This document shows positions 32,535-41,319 of a stretch of 64,000 nt of DNA, piece by piece. The translations under genes and the position numbers were made by a program. The stretch's first letter is position 1; every line of letters begins with the position of its first letter. The DNA is from Sphingomonas sp. (lineage in GTDB: Bacteria; Pseudomonadota; Alphaproteobacteria; Sphingomonadales; Sphingomonadaceae), in NCBI RefSeq assembly GCF_019635515.1, contig NZ_JAHBZI010000002.1, positions 413,664-477,663 of the forward strand, given 5' to 3'. A model generated the notes under the pieces. That model did no database searches and was not told the origin of the DNA. It worked only from the letters and a program-made list of their open reading frames with translations.

Positions 32535-33308
32535 TCAGGAGGCTCGTTCCAATTCCGCCAGCCGCTCGGCCTGTTCGCGCGGCACGGCCAGCAAGGCATT
32601 GGCCGCCGCGCCGCCCGTGCCCGCCAGCAGGTTTGCGGGCGTGGCATCGGCGACGATCCGCCCCGACTGCATCACCAGCACCCGGTCGGCGAGCAGCAGC
32701 GCCTCGGCCATGTCGTGCGTCACCAGGATCGTCGTCAGCCCGAGCCGGTCGTGGAGCGCGCGAATCGCCTTGCCGAGCCCCGCCCGGGTGACCGGATCGA
32801 GCGCCCCGAACGGCTCGTCCATCAGCAGTATGCCCGGCGCCGTCGCCAGTGCTCGCGCCACGCCGACGCGCTGGCGCTGCCCGCCCGAAAGCGCATCGGG
32901 CATACGCACCGCCATCTCAGCGGGCAGCTCGACCAGCGCCAGCAATTCGGCCACGCGCGCCGCCGTGTCGCGCTCGCCCGCCAGCCTGAGCGGGATCGCG
33001 ATATTCTCCGCCACGCTCATATGCGGGAACAGTCCGACATTCTGGAAGACATAGCCGATCCGCCGCCGCAGCAGGTGCACCGGCTGGGTGGAGACCGGGT
33101 CGCTACCGATGCAAACCTCGCCGCCGCTGGGATCGATCAGCCGGTTGACCATCTTGAGCAAAGTCGATTTGCCCGAACCGGAACTGCCGACCAATGCCAC
33201 GAAGCTGCCGCCAGCGATCTCCAGCGTCACCTGATCGACAGCGGTCACCCCGCCGGCAAATGCCTTGCTGACATTTTTGTAGATAACGCTGCGCGTTTGC
33301 TCTGGCAT
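32535..33308 (-). CDS. Osmoprotectant-type ABC transporter ATP-binding protein
   Basis: A 257-residue ATPase of the glycine-betaine/choline (ProV/OpuCA) branch: Walker A GSSGSGKST (41-49), the QLFPHMSVAENIA-like loop, signature LSGGQRQRVGVARAL, Walker B ILLMDEPFGALDP and THDMAEAL. The C-terminal CBS pair that senses ionic strength in OpuCA is absent. No permease or binding protein lies beside it: the MliC lipoprotein gene is downstream and an SDR is divergent. The ATG at 33308 is preferred over TTG at 33338. Confidence 0.82.
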   Translation of the reverse strand: MPEQTRSVIYKNVSKAFAGGVTAVDQVTLEIAGGSFVALVGSSGSGKSTLLKMVNRLIDPSGGEVCIGSDPVSTQPVHLLRRRIGYVFQNVGLFPHMSVAENIAIPLRLAGERDTAARVAELLALVELPAEMAVRMPDALSGGQRQRVGVARALATAPGILLMDEPFGALDPVTRAGLGKAIRALHDRLGLTTILVTHDMAEALLLADRVLVMQSGRIVADATPANLLAGTGGAAANALLAVPREQAERLAELERAS

Positions 33309-33362
33309 CGCGCCGATTTGTGCGGGATGATCGCGCAAAGGTCAAAAAGGGGAGAGGGGCCG

Positions 33363-34151
33363 ATGGCCACCAAGGCGGCATTCATCACCGGCGGCGCGTC
33401 GGGAATCGGTCAGGCGGTCGCCAAGGATCTGGCTGCACGCAGCTGGCGCATCGGGCTTGCGGACATCAACGCCGCCGGGCTGGAAGCGACCAGGAAGATG
33501 CTTCCCGATGGCATGGCGACCACCCATGTCATGGACGTGCGCGATCGCGGCCAATGGGCGCAGGCGCTCGCCGAGTTTGCCGAGGCCAGCGGCGGCCGCC
33601 TCGATTTCCTGTTCAACAATGCTGGCATCGCCGTCGCCGGCCAGCTCGAAGGCATGTCCGACACCGACATCGACCGGGGCCTCGATATCAATATCAACGG
33701 CATGATTTACGGTGCCAAGGCCGCACACGCGCTTCTCGCCGCCACACCCGGATCGGCGATGATCCTGACCAGCTCGGCGGCGGGCATCGCCGGCAATGCC
33801 GGCATGTCGATCTATTGCGCCGGCAAGTTCGCGATGCGGGGATTCGCCGAGTCGCTCAATGCCGAATGGGCGCCCGAGGGTATCTATGTCGGATCGCTGA
33901 TGCCGAGCTTCATCGAGACACCGTTGCTCAACCATGTTGGCCAGGACACCAACCGCACCGTGCGCGAATCGGTGCGCGGCGCGGGACTGGAGATCACGCC
34001 GGTCGATGAGGTCGCCAAGACCGTCTGGAACATCCTCGAGAGCCGCAAGGCGGTCCACACCCGCGTCGGCAAGACCGCGCACCGCTTGTGGTTCATGGCG
34101 CGCTGGTTCCCCGGCTCGCTCCGCAGGATGACCGGCAAGGCGTTCAAATAA
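33363..34151 (+). CDS. Short-chain dehydrogenase/reductase
   Basis: A 262-residue classical SDR. The NAD(P) motif is TGGASGIG (9-16), with NNAG at 85-88 and the catalytic Ser137/138, Tyr151 and Lys155 ([12 protein letters not shown]). Asp34 at the end of strand beta2 favours NAD. The substrate is unknown. Its end overlaps the end of phhB by 8 bases. Confidence 0.9.
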   Translation: MATKAAFITGGASGIGQAVAKDLAARSWRIGLADINAAGLEATRKMLPDGMATTHVMDVRDRGQWAQALAEFAEASGGRLDFLFNNAGIAVAGQLEGMSDTDIDRGLDININGMIYGAKAAHALLAATPGSAMILTSSAAGIAGNAGMSIYCAGKFAMRGFAESLNAEWAPEGIYVGSLMPSFIETPLLNHVGQDTNRTVRESVRGAGLEITPVDEVAKTVWNILESRKAVHTRVGKTAHRLWFMARWFPGSLRRMTGKAFK

Positions 34152-34431
34152 GCGCGTCGATCGCCTGCGCCATCTGGATATCGCGGATCGAAAGCCCGTC
34201 GGCGTCGTGGGTGGTCAGCAGGATCGTGACCCGGTTCCACACGTTCGACCATTCGGGATGGTGATCGGCCTTGTCGGCGAGCAGGGCGACACGGGTCATG
34301 AAGCCGAACGCTTCGTTGAAGTCCCTGAAGGTGAAGGTCCGCACGATCGCGTCGCGCTCGGCCTCGTGCGCCCATTCGGGCAGCGCCGCCAGCGATTCGG
34401 CTCGCAATCCCTCGGTCAGCCGCGTCACCAT
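34144..34431 (-). CDS. phhB: Pterin-4a-carbinolamine dehydratase
   Basis: A 95-residue PhhB/PCD protein that dehydrates 4a-hydroxytetrahydrobiopterin. The signature [14 protein letters not shown] (His57, His58, Trp61) and the TTHDADGLS turn with His75 are intact. I set the start at 34431; the longer frame to 34545 reads into the neighbour. No phenylalanine hydroxylase gene is visible next to it. Confidence 0.93.
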   Translation of the reverse strand: MVTRLTEGLRAESLAALPEWAHEAERDAIVRTFTFRDFNEAFGFMTRVALLADKADHHPEWSNVWNRVTILLTTHDADGLSIRDIQMAQAIDALI

Positions 34432-34468
34432 GCCTAGCTCTCCTTGCCGTAGCGCTTGCTGACCGCCT

Positions 34469-34873
34469 ATGCCGCTCAGGATGACCCGGCAAGCCCCAGA
34501 TGCAGCCATGATCGAGGCAATGGCCCGCGAGGCGCTCGCGCGCATTCCGGAGCCGTTCGCGAGCTATCTCGGCGATGTCGTGCTGATCGTTGACGAGTTC
34601 GCCGACGACGAAACGCTGGACGCTCTCGGCATCGAGGATCCGTTCGGCCTGACCGGCCTTTATCACGGCCGCCCGGTCGGCGAGAAATCCACCTTCGAAA
34701 GCGGCGCGCTGCCCGATCGCATCCACCTCTATCGCCAGCCTCTGCTCGCCGAATGGTGCGAAACCGGCGTCGATCTTGGCGACCTGATCACCCATGTCGT
34801 GATCCATGAGGTCGGGCATCATTTTGGTCTGTCCGATGACGATATGCATGCGCTGGAAGACGCTGCCGGGTGA
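34469..34873 (+). CDS. Small metallopeptidase family protein (zincin)
   Basis: A 134-residue cytoplasmic protein with the zinc motif [18 protein letters not shown] (His113, Glu114, His117). It matches a widespread small zincin family of unknown function. The ORF ends in a GTGA overlap with ccmA, so it leads a three-gene run into ccmAB. The ATG at 34481 is an alternative start. Confidence 0.85.
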   Translation: MPLRMTRQAPDAAMIEAMAREALARIPEPFASYLGDVVLIVDEFADDETLDALGIEDPFGLTGLYHGRPVGEKSTFESGALPDRIHLYRQPLLAEWCETGVDLGDLITHVVIHEVGHHFGLSDDDMHALEDAAG

Positions 34874-35436
34874 ACGGCCTCGCTTTCCGCGATGCGACTT
34901 GCGCGAGAGGCGGGCGGCTGCTGTTCGAGGCGCTGAGCTTTGCGCTGGCACCAGGGCAGGCGGCGCTGGTGACCGGGCCGAACGGGGCAGGCAAATCGAG
35001 CCTGATCCGAATCGCCGCCGGGCTGCTCGCTCCGACATCGGGCTCGGTACAAGGCGAAGGGGCGCGGGCTTTGCTCAGCGAGGCGGCGGCGCTCGATCCG
35101 GAGCTAAGCCTTAACGCCGCCTTGCGATTCTGGGCGCGGATCGACGGGCGCCCGGACGCGGTGGCCGCGGCGCTGGAAGCGGCCGGTCTCGCCGAACTGG
35201 CGCAAGTGCCGGTGCGATTGCTCTCTACCGGCCAGCGCCGCCGCGCGGCGCTGGCGCGAGTGGTGGCGAGCGGCGCGCCGGTCTGGCTGCTCGATGAGCC
35301 CGCCAATGGTCTGGACGACAGCTCGGTTCGATCGCTCGAAGCGCTCATCGCCAGCCACCGGGCTGGCGGCGGCATCGCGCTGGTCGCGACCCATTTGCCC
35401 ATCGCGCTGCCGGATGCGATCGAGGTAACGCTTTGA
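34870..35436 (+). CDS. ccmA: Cytochrome c biogenesis heme exporter ATPase CcmA
   Basis: A short ABC ATPase (188 residues, the CcmA length) that works with CcmB and CcmC to release heme-bound CcmE for c-type cytochrome maturation. Walker A is GPNGAGKSS (36-44), a signature LSTGQRRRAALARV and Walker B VWLLDEPANGLD. It starts with GTG overlapping the previous stop, and its TGA overlaps the TTG start of ccmB. Confidence 0.92.
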   Translation: MNGLAFRDATCARGGRLLFEALSFALAPGQAALVTGPNGAGKSSLIRIAAGLLAPTSGSVQGEGARALLSEAAALDPELSLNAALRFWARIDGRPDAVAAALEAAGLAELAQVPVRLLSTGQRRRAALARVVASGAPVWLLDEPANGLDDSSVRSLEALIASHRAGGGIALVATHLPIALPDAIEVTL

Positions 35437-36071
35437 ACGCGCTCGCTTCGATCACCTGGCGTGAAGTGCGCCGCGCCTGGTCGAGCGGCGGGCTGGTGCT
35501 GCCGGTGGCGTTCTTCCTGCTCGTCGCCATCCTGTTTCCTTTCGCGATCGGGCCCGACGGCAAGCTGCTTGCCCGGGTCGGCGGCGGGGTGATCTGGAGC
35601 GCGGCGCTGCTCGCGGCGTTGCTCCCCGTCGAGCGGCTGATCACGCCCGACGCAGAGAGCGGCGTGCTCGACCAGTTCGCGGCGCGAGGCCTGTCCGATT
35701 CGGCGGTCGCCGCCGCCAAGATGGCCGGGCATTGGCTGGGTTTCGCGCCGGCCTTGCTTGCCGCGACGGTGATCGCAGCCGCCCTGCTCCGTCTGCCCAA
35801 CGAAACCCTCCTTCCGATCCTGACCGCCCTCGCCATCGGCACACCCGGTCTCGCGGCGCTCGGCACTGCCACCGCCGCTCTGGTCGCGGGGCTGCGCGGT
35901 GCCGGCGCATTGGCCGGGCTGGTGATGCTGCCCTTCGCGGTTCCCCTCCTCATCTTCGGCGCCACCGCCGATCAGGCCGGCGCGCTCAAGCTGCTCGGGG
36001 CCTTCAGCCTTCTGCTTGTCGCCGGCTGCCCGTTCGTCGCCGGCGCCGCCATTCGCATGGGCCGCTCCTAG
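35433..36071 (+). CDS. ccmB: Heme exporter protein CcmB
   Basis: A 212-residue membrane protein with about six segments, the permease partner of CcmA. It starts with TTG overlapping ccmA by 4 bases (WREVRRAWSSGGLVLPV is typical of CcmB). CcmC, CcmD, CcmE and CcmF are not in the window and the next gene is on the other strand, so the cluster is split here. Its end overlaps the methyltransferase end by 4 bases. Confidence 0.92.
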   Translation: MNALASITWREVRRAWSSGGLVLPVAFFLLVAILFPFAIGPDGKLLARVGGGVIWSAALLAALLPVERLITPDAESGVLDQFAARGLSDSAVAAAKMAGHWLGFAPALLAATVIAAALLRLPNETLLPILTALAIGTPGLAALGTATAALVAGLRGAGALAGLVMLPFAVPLLIFGATADQAGALKLLGAFSLLLVAGCPFVAGAAIRMGRS

Positions 36072-36937
36072 CGGCTCCACCGCGCGAAGATCGCCGTCGG
36101 CAATTCCAGCCCGCGCGCTTCCTCGCGGACGGTGAGTTCGCCGGCTTCGACCGTCCCTCCGAGATCGGCGAAATGCTGGCGGACCAGCTCGCCGATCGCC
36201 AGCGCCGACATCCGTACCGCGTAGACGGTGAGGAACAGGAAGCGCGAATCCGCATCGAGCAAAGCGCGGCAATCGGCGATCAGGCCGGGCAGGCCCTCTT
36301 CGAGCTTCCAGACCTCGCCATTGGGGCCGCGACCCCATTTGGGCGGATCGAGGATGATACCGTCATAGCGGCGGCCGCGGCGAACCTCGCGGGCGGTGAA
36401 CTTGCCGGCGTCGTCGATCATCCAGCGAACGGGCAAGTCGGCCATGCCCGACAGTTCGGCATTGGCCTTGCCCTCGGCGACCGATTTCTTCGAGGCGTCG
36501 ACATGGGTCATCCGCGCGCCCTTGGCGGCCATCGCCAGCGTGCCGACGCCGGTATAGCCGAACAGGTTCATGACTTCCGGCTCTGGCTTGTCGGAAACCT
36601 GTTCGCGCATCCAGCTCCACACCGGCGCCATATCGGGGAAGAAGCCCAAATGGCGGAACGGCGTGGTCTGAGCGGTGAAGGCCACTTCCTCCCAGCGAAG
36701 CGGCCAGCCCTCGCGCGGGGTCGGCTTCGCATAGTGCCACCGCCCGCCGCCCTCATCGTCGGGGGCGGGGAGGAACTCGCCATGCGCGTCCCAGTCCGCG
36801 GAGGCCGGTGCCCACATCGCCTGCGGTTCGGGACGGATGAAACGATAGTCGCCATAGCGTTCGAGCTTGCGGCCATGGCCGCTGTCGATCAGCCCGTAAT
36901 CCGCCCAGGGCTCGCCGGTGAGCGTGACGAGCTTCAC
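36068..36937 (-). CDS. RNA methyltransferase, RlmI-like
   Basis: A 289-residue class I methyltransferase. The SAM motif is VMNLFGYTGVGTLAMAAKGA, then VDASKKSVAEGKANAELSG and the catalytic DPPKWGRGP, as in the 23S rRNA cytosine methyltransferase group. The N-terminal PUA domain of RlmI is absent. It overlaps thrC by 4 bases on the same strand and is therefore downstream in its operon. Exact target is not assigned. Confidence 0.82.
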   Translation of the reverse strand: MKLVTLTGEPWADYGLIDSGHGRKLERYGDYRFIRPEPQAMWAPASADWDAHGEFLPAPDDEGGGRWHYAKPTPREGWPLRWEEVAFTAQTTPFRHLGFFPDMAPVWSWMREQVSDKPEPEVMNLFGYTGVGTLAMAAKGARMTHVDASKKSVAEGKANAELSGMADLPVRWMIDDAGKFTAREVRRGRRYDGIILDPPKWGRGPNGEVWKLEEGLPGLIADCRALLDADSRFLFLTVYAVRMSALAIGELVRQHFADLGGTVEAGELTVREEARGLELPTAIFARWSR

Positions 36938-38334
36938 GCGGCGGCGCCCTTCGGCGTCGCGCGTTCGGCGATATAGGCGCTGACGGCTTCGAAGGTCGCG
37001 GGCAGCACCTCATAGCGCTCCTGCCGTTCGAACAGATCGCCGGCGCGGGCGGGCACCGAGGGGCGCCGCCCGGTCGCGCGTTCGACCGCGTCGGCGAACT
37101 TGGCGGGGTGCGCGGTCGCCAGCGTCACCACCGGCACATCGGCGGGCAGATCGGCGCGGCGCGCGGCGGCGAGGCCGATCGCGGTGTGCGGATCGATCAC
37201 CTGCCCGGCTTCCGAAGACGCCCAGCGCATCGCTTCGTTCATCTCACCCGGCTCGATACGGTCGCTGGCGAGCAGTGACGCGGCGCCCTCGCGCTGCGCA
37301 TTGCTCAGCCGCATTGCCTTGCTTGATTCGAACCCGGCCATCTGCTCGGCGACCGAGCCGCCGGCGAGGTCGAACAGCAGCCGCTCGAAGTTCGAGCTGA
37401 CCTGGATGTCCATCGAAGGCGCCGCGGTCGGCGTCACCGTCCCCGCCGAATAGTCGCCCGCCGAGAGCGCGCGGTGGAGGATGTCGTTGACGTTGGTGGC
37501 GACGATCAGCTTCGCCACGGGCAGGCCCATCCGCGACGCGACATAGCCCGCGAACACGTCGCCGAAATTGCCCGTCGGCACCGAGAAGGCGACCGGCCGC
37601 TCGGGCGCACCGAGTCGGACGGCGGCGTAGAAATAATAGACGATTTGCGCCATCAGCCGCGCCCAGTTGATCGAATTGACCGCGGTGACCTGGAAGCGCC
37701 CGGCGAAATCACTGTCGTTGAACATCGCCTTCACCAGCGCCTGGGCATCGTCGAAGCTGCCCTCGATGGCGATATTGTGGACGTTGGGGGCGAGCACCGT
37801 CGTCATCTGGCGGCGCTGGACATCCGAGACGCGACCCCTGGGGTGGAGCATGAAGATCTGGATGCCGTGCCGCCCGGCGACCGCGTCGATCGCCGCCGAG
37901 CCGGTATCGCCCGACGTCGCGCCGACGATGGTGAGGTTCTCGCCGGTCCCGCCCAGGAACCTCTCGAACAACAGCCCCAGCAATTGCAGCGCCACGTCCT
38001 TGAAGGCGAGCGTCGGCCCGTGGAACAGTTCGAGCAGGAAGTGGCGCTCGTCGAGCTGCGCCAAGGGCGTCACCGCGGCATGGCTGAAGCGGCCATAGGC
38101 CTGGGTGCAGAGCGCGCGCAGCTCGTCTTCGCCGATGTCGCCTTCGACGAAGGGCAGCATCACACGGACGGCGGTCTCGACATAGGAGAGGCCCTTCAGC
38201 CCGGCGATCTGCTCGCGAGTGAAGCTGGGCCAGCTCTCGGGCACGTAGAGCCCGCCATCGCTGGCGAGGCCGGCCAAGGTGACGTCGCGAAAGCCAAGGG
38301 TCGGCGCGGTGCCGCGGGTGCTGATGTAGCGCAT
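36934..38334 (-). CDS. thrC: Threonine synthase
   Basis: A 466-residue PLP enzyme converting O-phosphohomoserine to threonine. The start MRYISTRGTAPTLGFRDVTL is typical. The PLP lysine lies in GPTLAFKDVALQLLG, and IVGATSGDTGSAAIDAV binds phosphate. I set the start at 38334 because the longer frame upstream enters the repeat element. The methyltransferase gene follows with 4-base overlap. surf1 ends about 345 bases upstream. Confidence 0.95.
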   Translation of the reverse strand: MRYISTRGTAPTLGFRDVTLAGLASDGGLYVPESWPSFTREQIAGLKGLSYVETAVRVMLPFVEGDIGEDELRALCTQAYGRFSHAAVTPLAQLDERHFLLELFHGPTLAFKDVALQLLGLLFERFLGGTGENLTIVGATSGDTGSAAIDAVAGRHGIQIFMLHPRGRVSDVQRRQMTTVLAPNVHNIAIEGSFDDAQALVKAMFNDSDFAGRFQVTAVNSINWARLMAQIVYYFYAAVRLGAPERPVAFSVPTGNFGDVFAGYVASRMGLPVAKLIVATNVNDILHRALSAGDYSAGTVTPTAAPSMDIQVSSNFERLLFDLAGGSVAEQMAGFESSKAMRLSNAQREGAASLLASDRIEPGEMNEAMRWASSEAGQVIDPHTAIGLAAARRADLPADVPVVTLATAHPAKFADAVERATGRRPSVPARAGDLFERQERYEVLPATFEAVSAYIAERATPKGAAA

Positions 38335-38410
38335 GATCTCCAGCGCGTAGCGGCGGGCGGGGACGGGGGCAAGAAAGCCGAACTTTAGCGGCATTCGGAG
38401 GCGCGACGCG

Positions 38411-38658
38411 CGCGAATGTTGAGGAAGTTTAGTGTTTTCGAGGGGCGAAGGTTGCGCCGCTCTGGGGCGCCGCCGGCGACGCGACAGCTTGGCGACGCCG
38501 GGAGGACAGCGCGGCGACACCTGCGCGACGGCGGCGCGACAGGTTGAGACGGTGAAGCGACACGGACGCGACACTTGCGCGACAAGTACGCTGGGTGGCG
38601 AAAGGGCGATCGGCCGTGGCTGCATCGATCAGGATAGAGCAGGCGAAATCCTACATTG
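38411..38658 (-). repeat. 11-bp-phased GTCGC array element, copy 2 (inverted)
   Basis: This occupies most of the 345-base gap between surf1 and thrC. Read on the minus strand, it begins with the same 21-base block (38638-38658) as copy 1 and ends with the same 32-base block (ACTAAACTTCCTCAACATTC in its middle). The cores, read on the plus strand as CGAC, GGAC or AGAC, start at 38477, 38482, 38493, 38504, 38515, 38526, 38537, 38547, 38558, 38569 and 38580. Flanks between the blocks and the array differ from copy 1. Confidence 0.78.
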
Positions 38659-38679
38659 GAAGGGTTTTGGGGATGCAGT

Positions 38680-39300
38680 TTACGATTTGGGGGCCGCCCG
38701 CTCCCGCCACGCCAGCGCCAGCACATAGATCACCGCCGCGACCAGCGCGAACAGGAACCATTGCACGCCATAGGCGAGATGGTTGTTGGGCACGCTGGAA
38801 ATGTCCGGCGTGCCGTTGGCGGTCAGGCCCGGGGCGGGGGTGTCGGCGATCAGCATCAGGCGCTTGGGGGTGCGATCGAACAGCGTGGCGAGCAGCGAGC
38901 GGCTGTCTGGCGCGTGGCTGATCCGGCCGCTGACCGCGCCGCCTTTCCATTCCGGCTTCGCGTTGGGATCGCGAGTCGTGCCCAACTGGACCAGCATGCC
39001 CGGCCCTTCGAGCCCGCCGGTGCGGCACTCGACGATGAAGCGGAACCCGGCATTGCCCGCGCCGGTCAACTGGCTCGATACCGGCTGGAGGCAGAAACCG
39101 CTGGCCTTGCGGAACAGCAGCGAATCGTCGGGGAATCTGGGAAAGGCGATCTCGGGCTTGGCGGGATTGGCGGCGAGCTGGGCGAGCTGCGCCTCCTTTT
39201 GCGGCAGGCGGATCGCCAGCTGCCAGACGCCGAGCGCGATCATCACGGCGACGCACAGACCGACAATCGCCGTCGGGATCAAGGGCAGGCGCGGCATCAT
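38680..39300 (-). CDS. SURF1 family cytochrome oxidase assembly protein
   Basis: A 206-residue protein with two membrane segments, one near each end (about 8-28 and 180-200), around a periplasmic domain, as in SURF1/Shy1 proteins that help insert heme a. The motif GVWQLAIRLPQKEAQLAQL near the start and SNVPNNHLAYGVQWFLFA at the end fit. It ends the oxidase operon and overlaps the DUF983 gene by 4 bases. Confidence 0.87.
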   Translation of the reverse strand: MMPRLPLIPTAIVGLCVAVMIALGVWQLAIRLPQKEAQLAQLAANPAKPEIAFPRFPDDSLLFRKASGFCLQPVSSQLTGAGNAGFRFIVECRTGGLEGPGMLVQLGTTRDPNAKPEWKGGAVSGRISHAPDSRSLLATLFDRTPKRLMLIADTPAPGLTANGTPDISSVPNNHLAYGVQWFLFALVAAVIYVLALAWRERAAPKS

Positions 39301-39701
39301 TCGGGCTCCTTGAGCCGCGCTTCCCGCGCGCGGTTGCGATATTCGAGCGCGAGCAGCAGCCCCTTGGCGAAACGCAGGCTGACCATCACCAGCGCCAGCG
39401 TCAGCGGAACCCACAGCAGGACGTGGATCAGCACCCCGGGTTCGAAAGTGAATTCCACCCACAATGCCAGCATCACGACCAGCGCGCCGATGCCGAGCGT
39501 CATGAACACCACCGGCCCGTCGCCGACGTTGAACTTCGAATAATCGAGGCCGCAGGCGCCGCATTTGTCGGCGAAGCCGGCGAAGTTCCTGAACAGCGTC
39601 CTCGCGCCGCAGCGCGGACAGCTGCCCCTCAGCCCGGAATCAACAGGGGGAGGCAAGCTCGCGCCGCCTCCCCCCGAGAGCTGATCGGTGTCGCTGGACA
39701 C
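39297..39701 (-). CDS. DUF983 family protein
   Basis: A 134-residue membrane protein with two segments and a pair of CxxC motifs (CPRCG and CGACG) just before them, probably binding a metal. DUF983 proteins typically sit between ctaE and surf1 in alphaproteobacterial oxidase operons and are presumed assembly factors. It fits that position here, one base after the ctaE end. Confidence 0.88.
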   Translation of the reverse strand: MSSDTDQLSGGGGASLPPPVDSGLRGSCPRCGARTLFRNFAGFADKCGACGLDYSKFNVGDGPVVFMTLGIGALVVMLALWVEFTFEPGVLIHVLLWVPLTLALVMVSLRFAKGLLLALEYRNRAREARLKEPE

Positions 39702-40586
39702 TTATCCGCCGTGGACCGCAGCGCCCCAGCCGCCCCAGACATAGATCGACGCGAACAGGAACAGCCACACCACGTCGACGAAGTGCCAGTACCAGGCCGC
39801 CGCTTCGAAGCCGAAATGCTGGCGCGGGGTGAAGTGGCCCTTATAGGCGCGCACCAGGTTGACGATCAGGAAGATCGTGCCGACCAGCACGTGGAAGCCG
39901 TGAAAGCCGGTCGCCATGAAGAAGGCGCCGCCATAGCTCGAACCGCCCTCGCTCGCCGCCTTGAAGGGGAAGGGGGCGTGGACATATTCATACGCCTGGA
40001 TGCAGCTGAACAGCACGCCCAGGACGATGGTCAGCCACAGGCCCTTCTTGACGCCGTCATCCTCGCCGACGCCGATCAGGCCCCACAGGCCCTTCATCGC
40101 GCCGCCGCGCTGGTTGTGGATCAGCGCATGGTGCGCCCAGGTCACGGTGCAGCCCGAGCAGAGCAGGATCAGGGTGTTGAGCAGCGGGAATTGCCACGCG
40201 TCGAGCACTTCCATGCCCTTGGGCGGCCAGACGCCGCCGACCGCTTCGACGCTCGACGGGAACAGCGAGAAATCGAACCAGGCCCAGAACCAGCCGACGA
40301 AGAACATCACTTCGGAAGCGATGAACAGGATCATTCCGTAGCGCAGATGGAGCTGCACGACCGGGGTGTGATCGCCCTGCTGCGCTTCCTGGATGACCTG
40401 CGCCCACCAGCCGAAGAAGGTGATCGCGACGGCGGCCACGCCCGCGAAGAAGACCAGCGTGGCGGCGGGCATCGAGTGCATCCACATGATGCCGCCGGCC
40501 GCGAGCACAAGCGCGGACATCGCGCCGAACAGCGGCCAGGCGCTGGGCGGCAGGATATGATAGTCGTGGTTCTTGGCACCGGCCAT
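39702..40586 (-). CDS. ctaE: Cytochrome c oxidase subunit III
   Basis: A 294-residue protein with about seven membrane segments, subunit III of the aa3-type oxidase. YHILPPSAWPLFGA near the start, MILFIASEVMFFVGWFWAWF, the GFHGFHVLVGT motif and the WHFVDVVWLFLF C-terminus are diagnostic. It neighbours ctaG upstream in the operon, with a 160-base inverted-repeat gap between them. Confidence 0.96.
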   Translation of the reverse strand: MAGAKNHDYHILPPSAWPLFGAMSALVLAAGGIMWMHSMPAATLVFFAGVAAVAITFFGWWAQVIQEAQQGDHTPVVQLHLRYGMILFIASEVMFFVGWFWAWFDFSLFPSSVEAVGGVWPPKGMEVLDAWQFPLLNTLILLCSGCTVTWAHHALIHNQRGGAMKGLWGLIGVGEDDGVKKGLWLTIVLGVLFSCIQAYEYVHAPFPFKAASEGGSSYGGAFFMATGFHGFHVLVGTIFLIVNLVRAYKGHFTPRQHFGFEAAAWYWHFVDVVWLFLFASIYVWGGWGAAVHGG

Positions 40587-40623
40587 GAGGACGTTCCCTG
40601 TTCGTCTGGTTTGCAGTCGCTTT

Positions 40624-40783
40624 AAGAGGCGAATCCGCTTCCCGCAACGGTCGTGATCGCCGCAAGGCGGCCGCCGGCGAGAAAGGTCACGCAGGCGCGC
40701 GGCGGCGCCCATGCGTGAGCCCGTGCCGCTGCCCGGCAGCCGCGTTGCGGCGACCGCGAAGCGGCGGGCCCGATTCGCCTCTT
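40624..40783. repeat. Inverted repeat between ctaG and ctaE
   Basis: AAGAGGCGAATC (40624-40635) and GATTCGCCTCTT (40772-40783) pair over 12 exact bases, with GC-rich and partly paired material between. The right arm runs into the ctaG stop codon. The region has no gene. A transcript hairpin affecting expression of ctaE relative to ctaG is an inference. Confidence 0.6.
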
Positions 40784-41319
40784 CAGCTCGGCGTTTTCGC
40801 GGAATCCGCCGGATAAAAAGTATAGGAGAGCGTGATTTCCTGAACGTCCTTCGTGTCGGGATCGTCCAGGATCTTCGGATCGACGTAGAAGATCACCGGC
40901 ATCCGCACCGTCTGGCCGGGATCGAGCGTCTGCTGGGTGAAGCAGAAGCACTGGATCTTGGTGAAATATTTGCCCGCCACGTTGGGCGTGACGTTGAAGG
41001 TGGCGGTGCCGGTTACGGCCTTGTCGCTGCTGTTGGTGGCGGTGAAGAACGCCATGTCGCGGCCGCCGATATCGATCGTGTCGGAGCGGCGCTCTGGCGC
41101 GAATTTCCAGGGCAGGCCCTTGTCGACATTGCTGTCGAACGCGACCGTGATCTTCTGGCCCGTCGTGCCGGGCGCGCGCAGCCCGCGCTGGGTGGTGCCG
41201 TTGAGCCCGGTCGCCTCGCAGAACATTCGGTACAGCGGCACGGCGGCGAAGCCCAATCCGCCCATCGTGCAGACGCCGATCCCGGCGAGGATCGCGGTGC
41301 GAAGGTTGCGGCTGATCAT
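40783..41319 (-). CDS. ctaG: Cytochrome c oxidase assembly protein CtaG
   Basis: A 178-residue Cox11-type protein that delivers copper to the CuB site of subunit I. One membrane anchor (about 12-32) and a periplasmic beta domain. The copper motif is IQCFCFTQQTLDPGQ. It overlaps the small oxidase protein upstream by 4 bases. Confidence 0.95.
   Translation of the reverse strand: MISRNLRTAILAGIGVCTMGGLGFAAVPLYRMFCEATGLNGTTQRGLRAPGTTGQKITVAFDSNVDKGLPWKFAPERRSDTIDIGGRDMAFFTATNSSDKAVTGTATFNVTPNVAGKYFTKIQCFCFTQQTLDPGQTVRMPVIFYVDPKILDDPDTKDVQEITLSYTFYPADSAKTPS

Noticed and set aside
38432..38728. 98-codon frame over the second array element
   Set aside because: Starts with GTG in a different frame from the shared MLRKFSVF start and has only array-derived composition.
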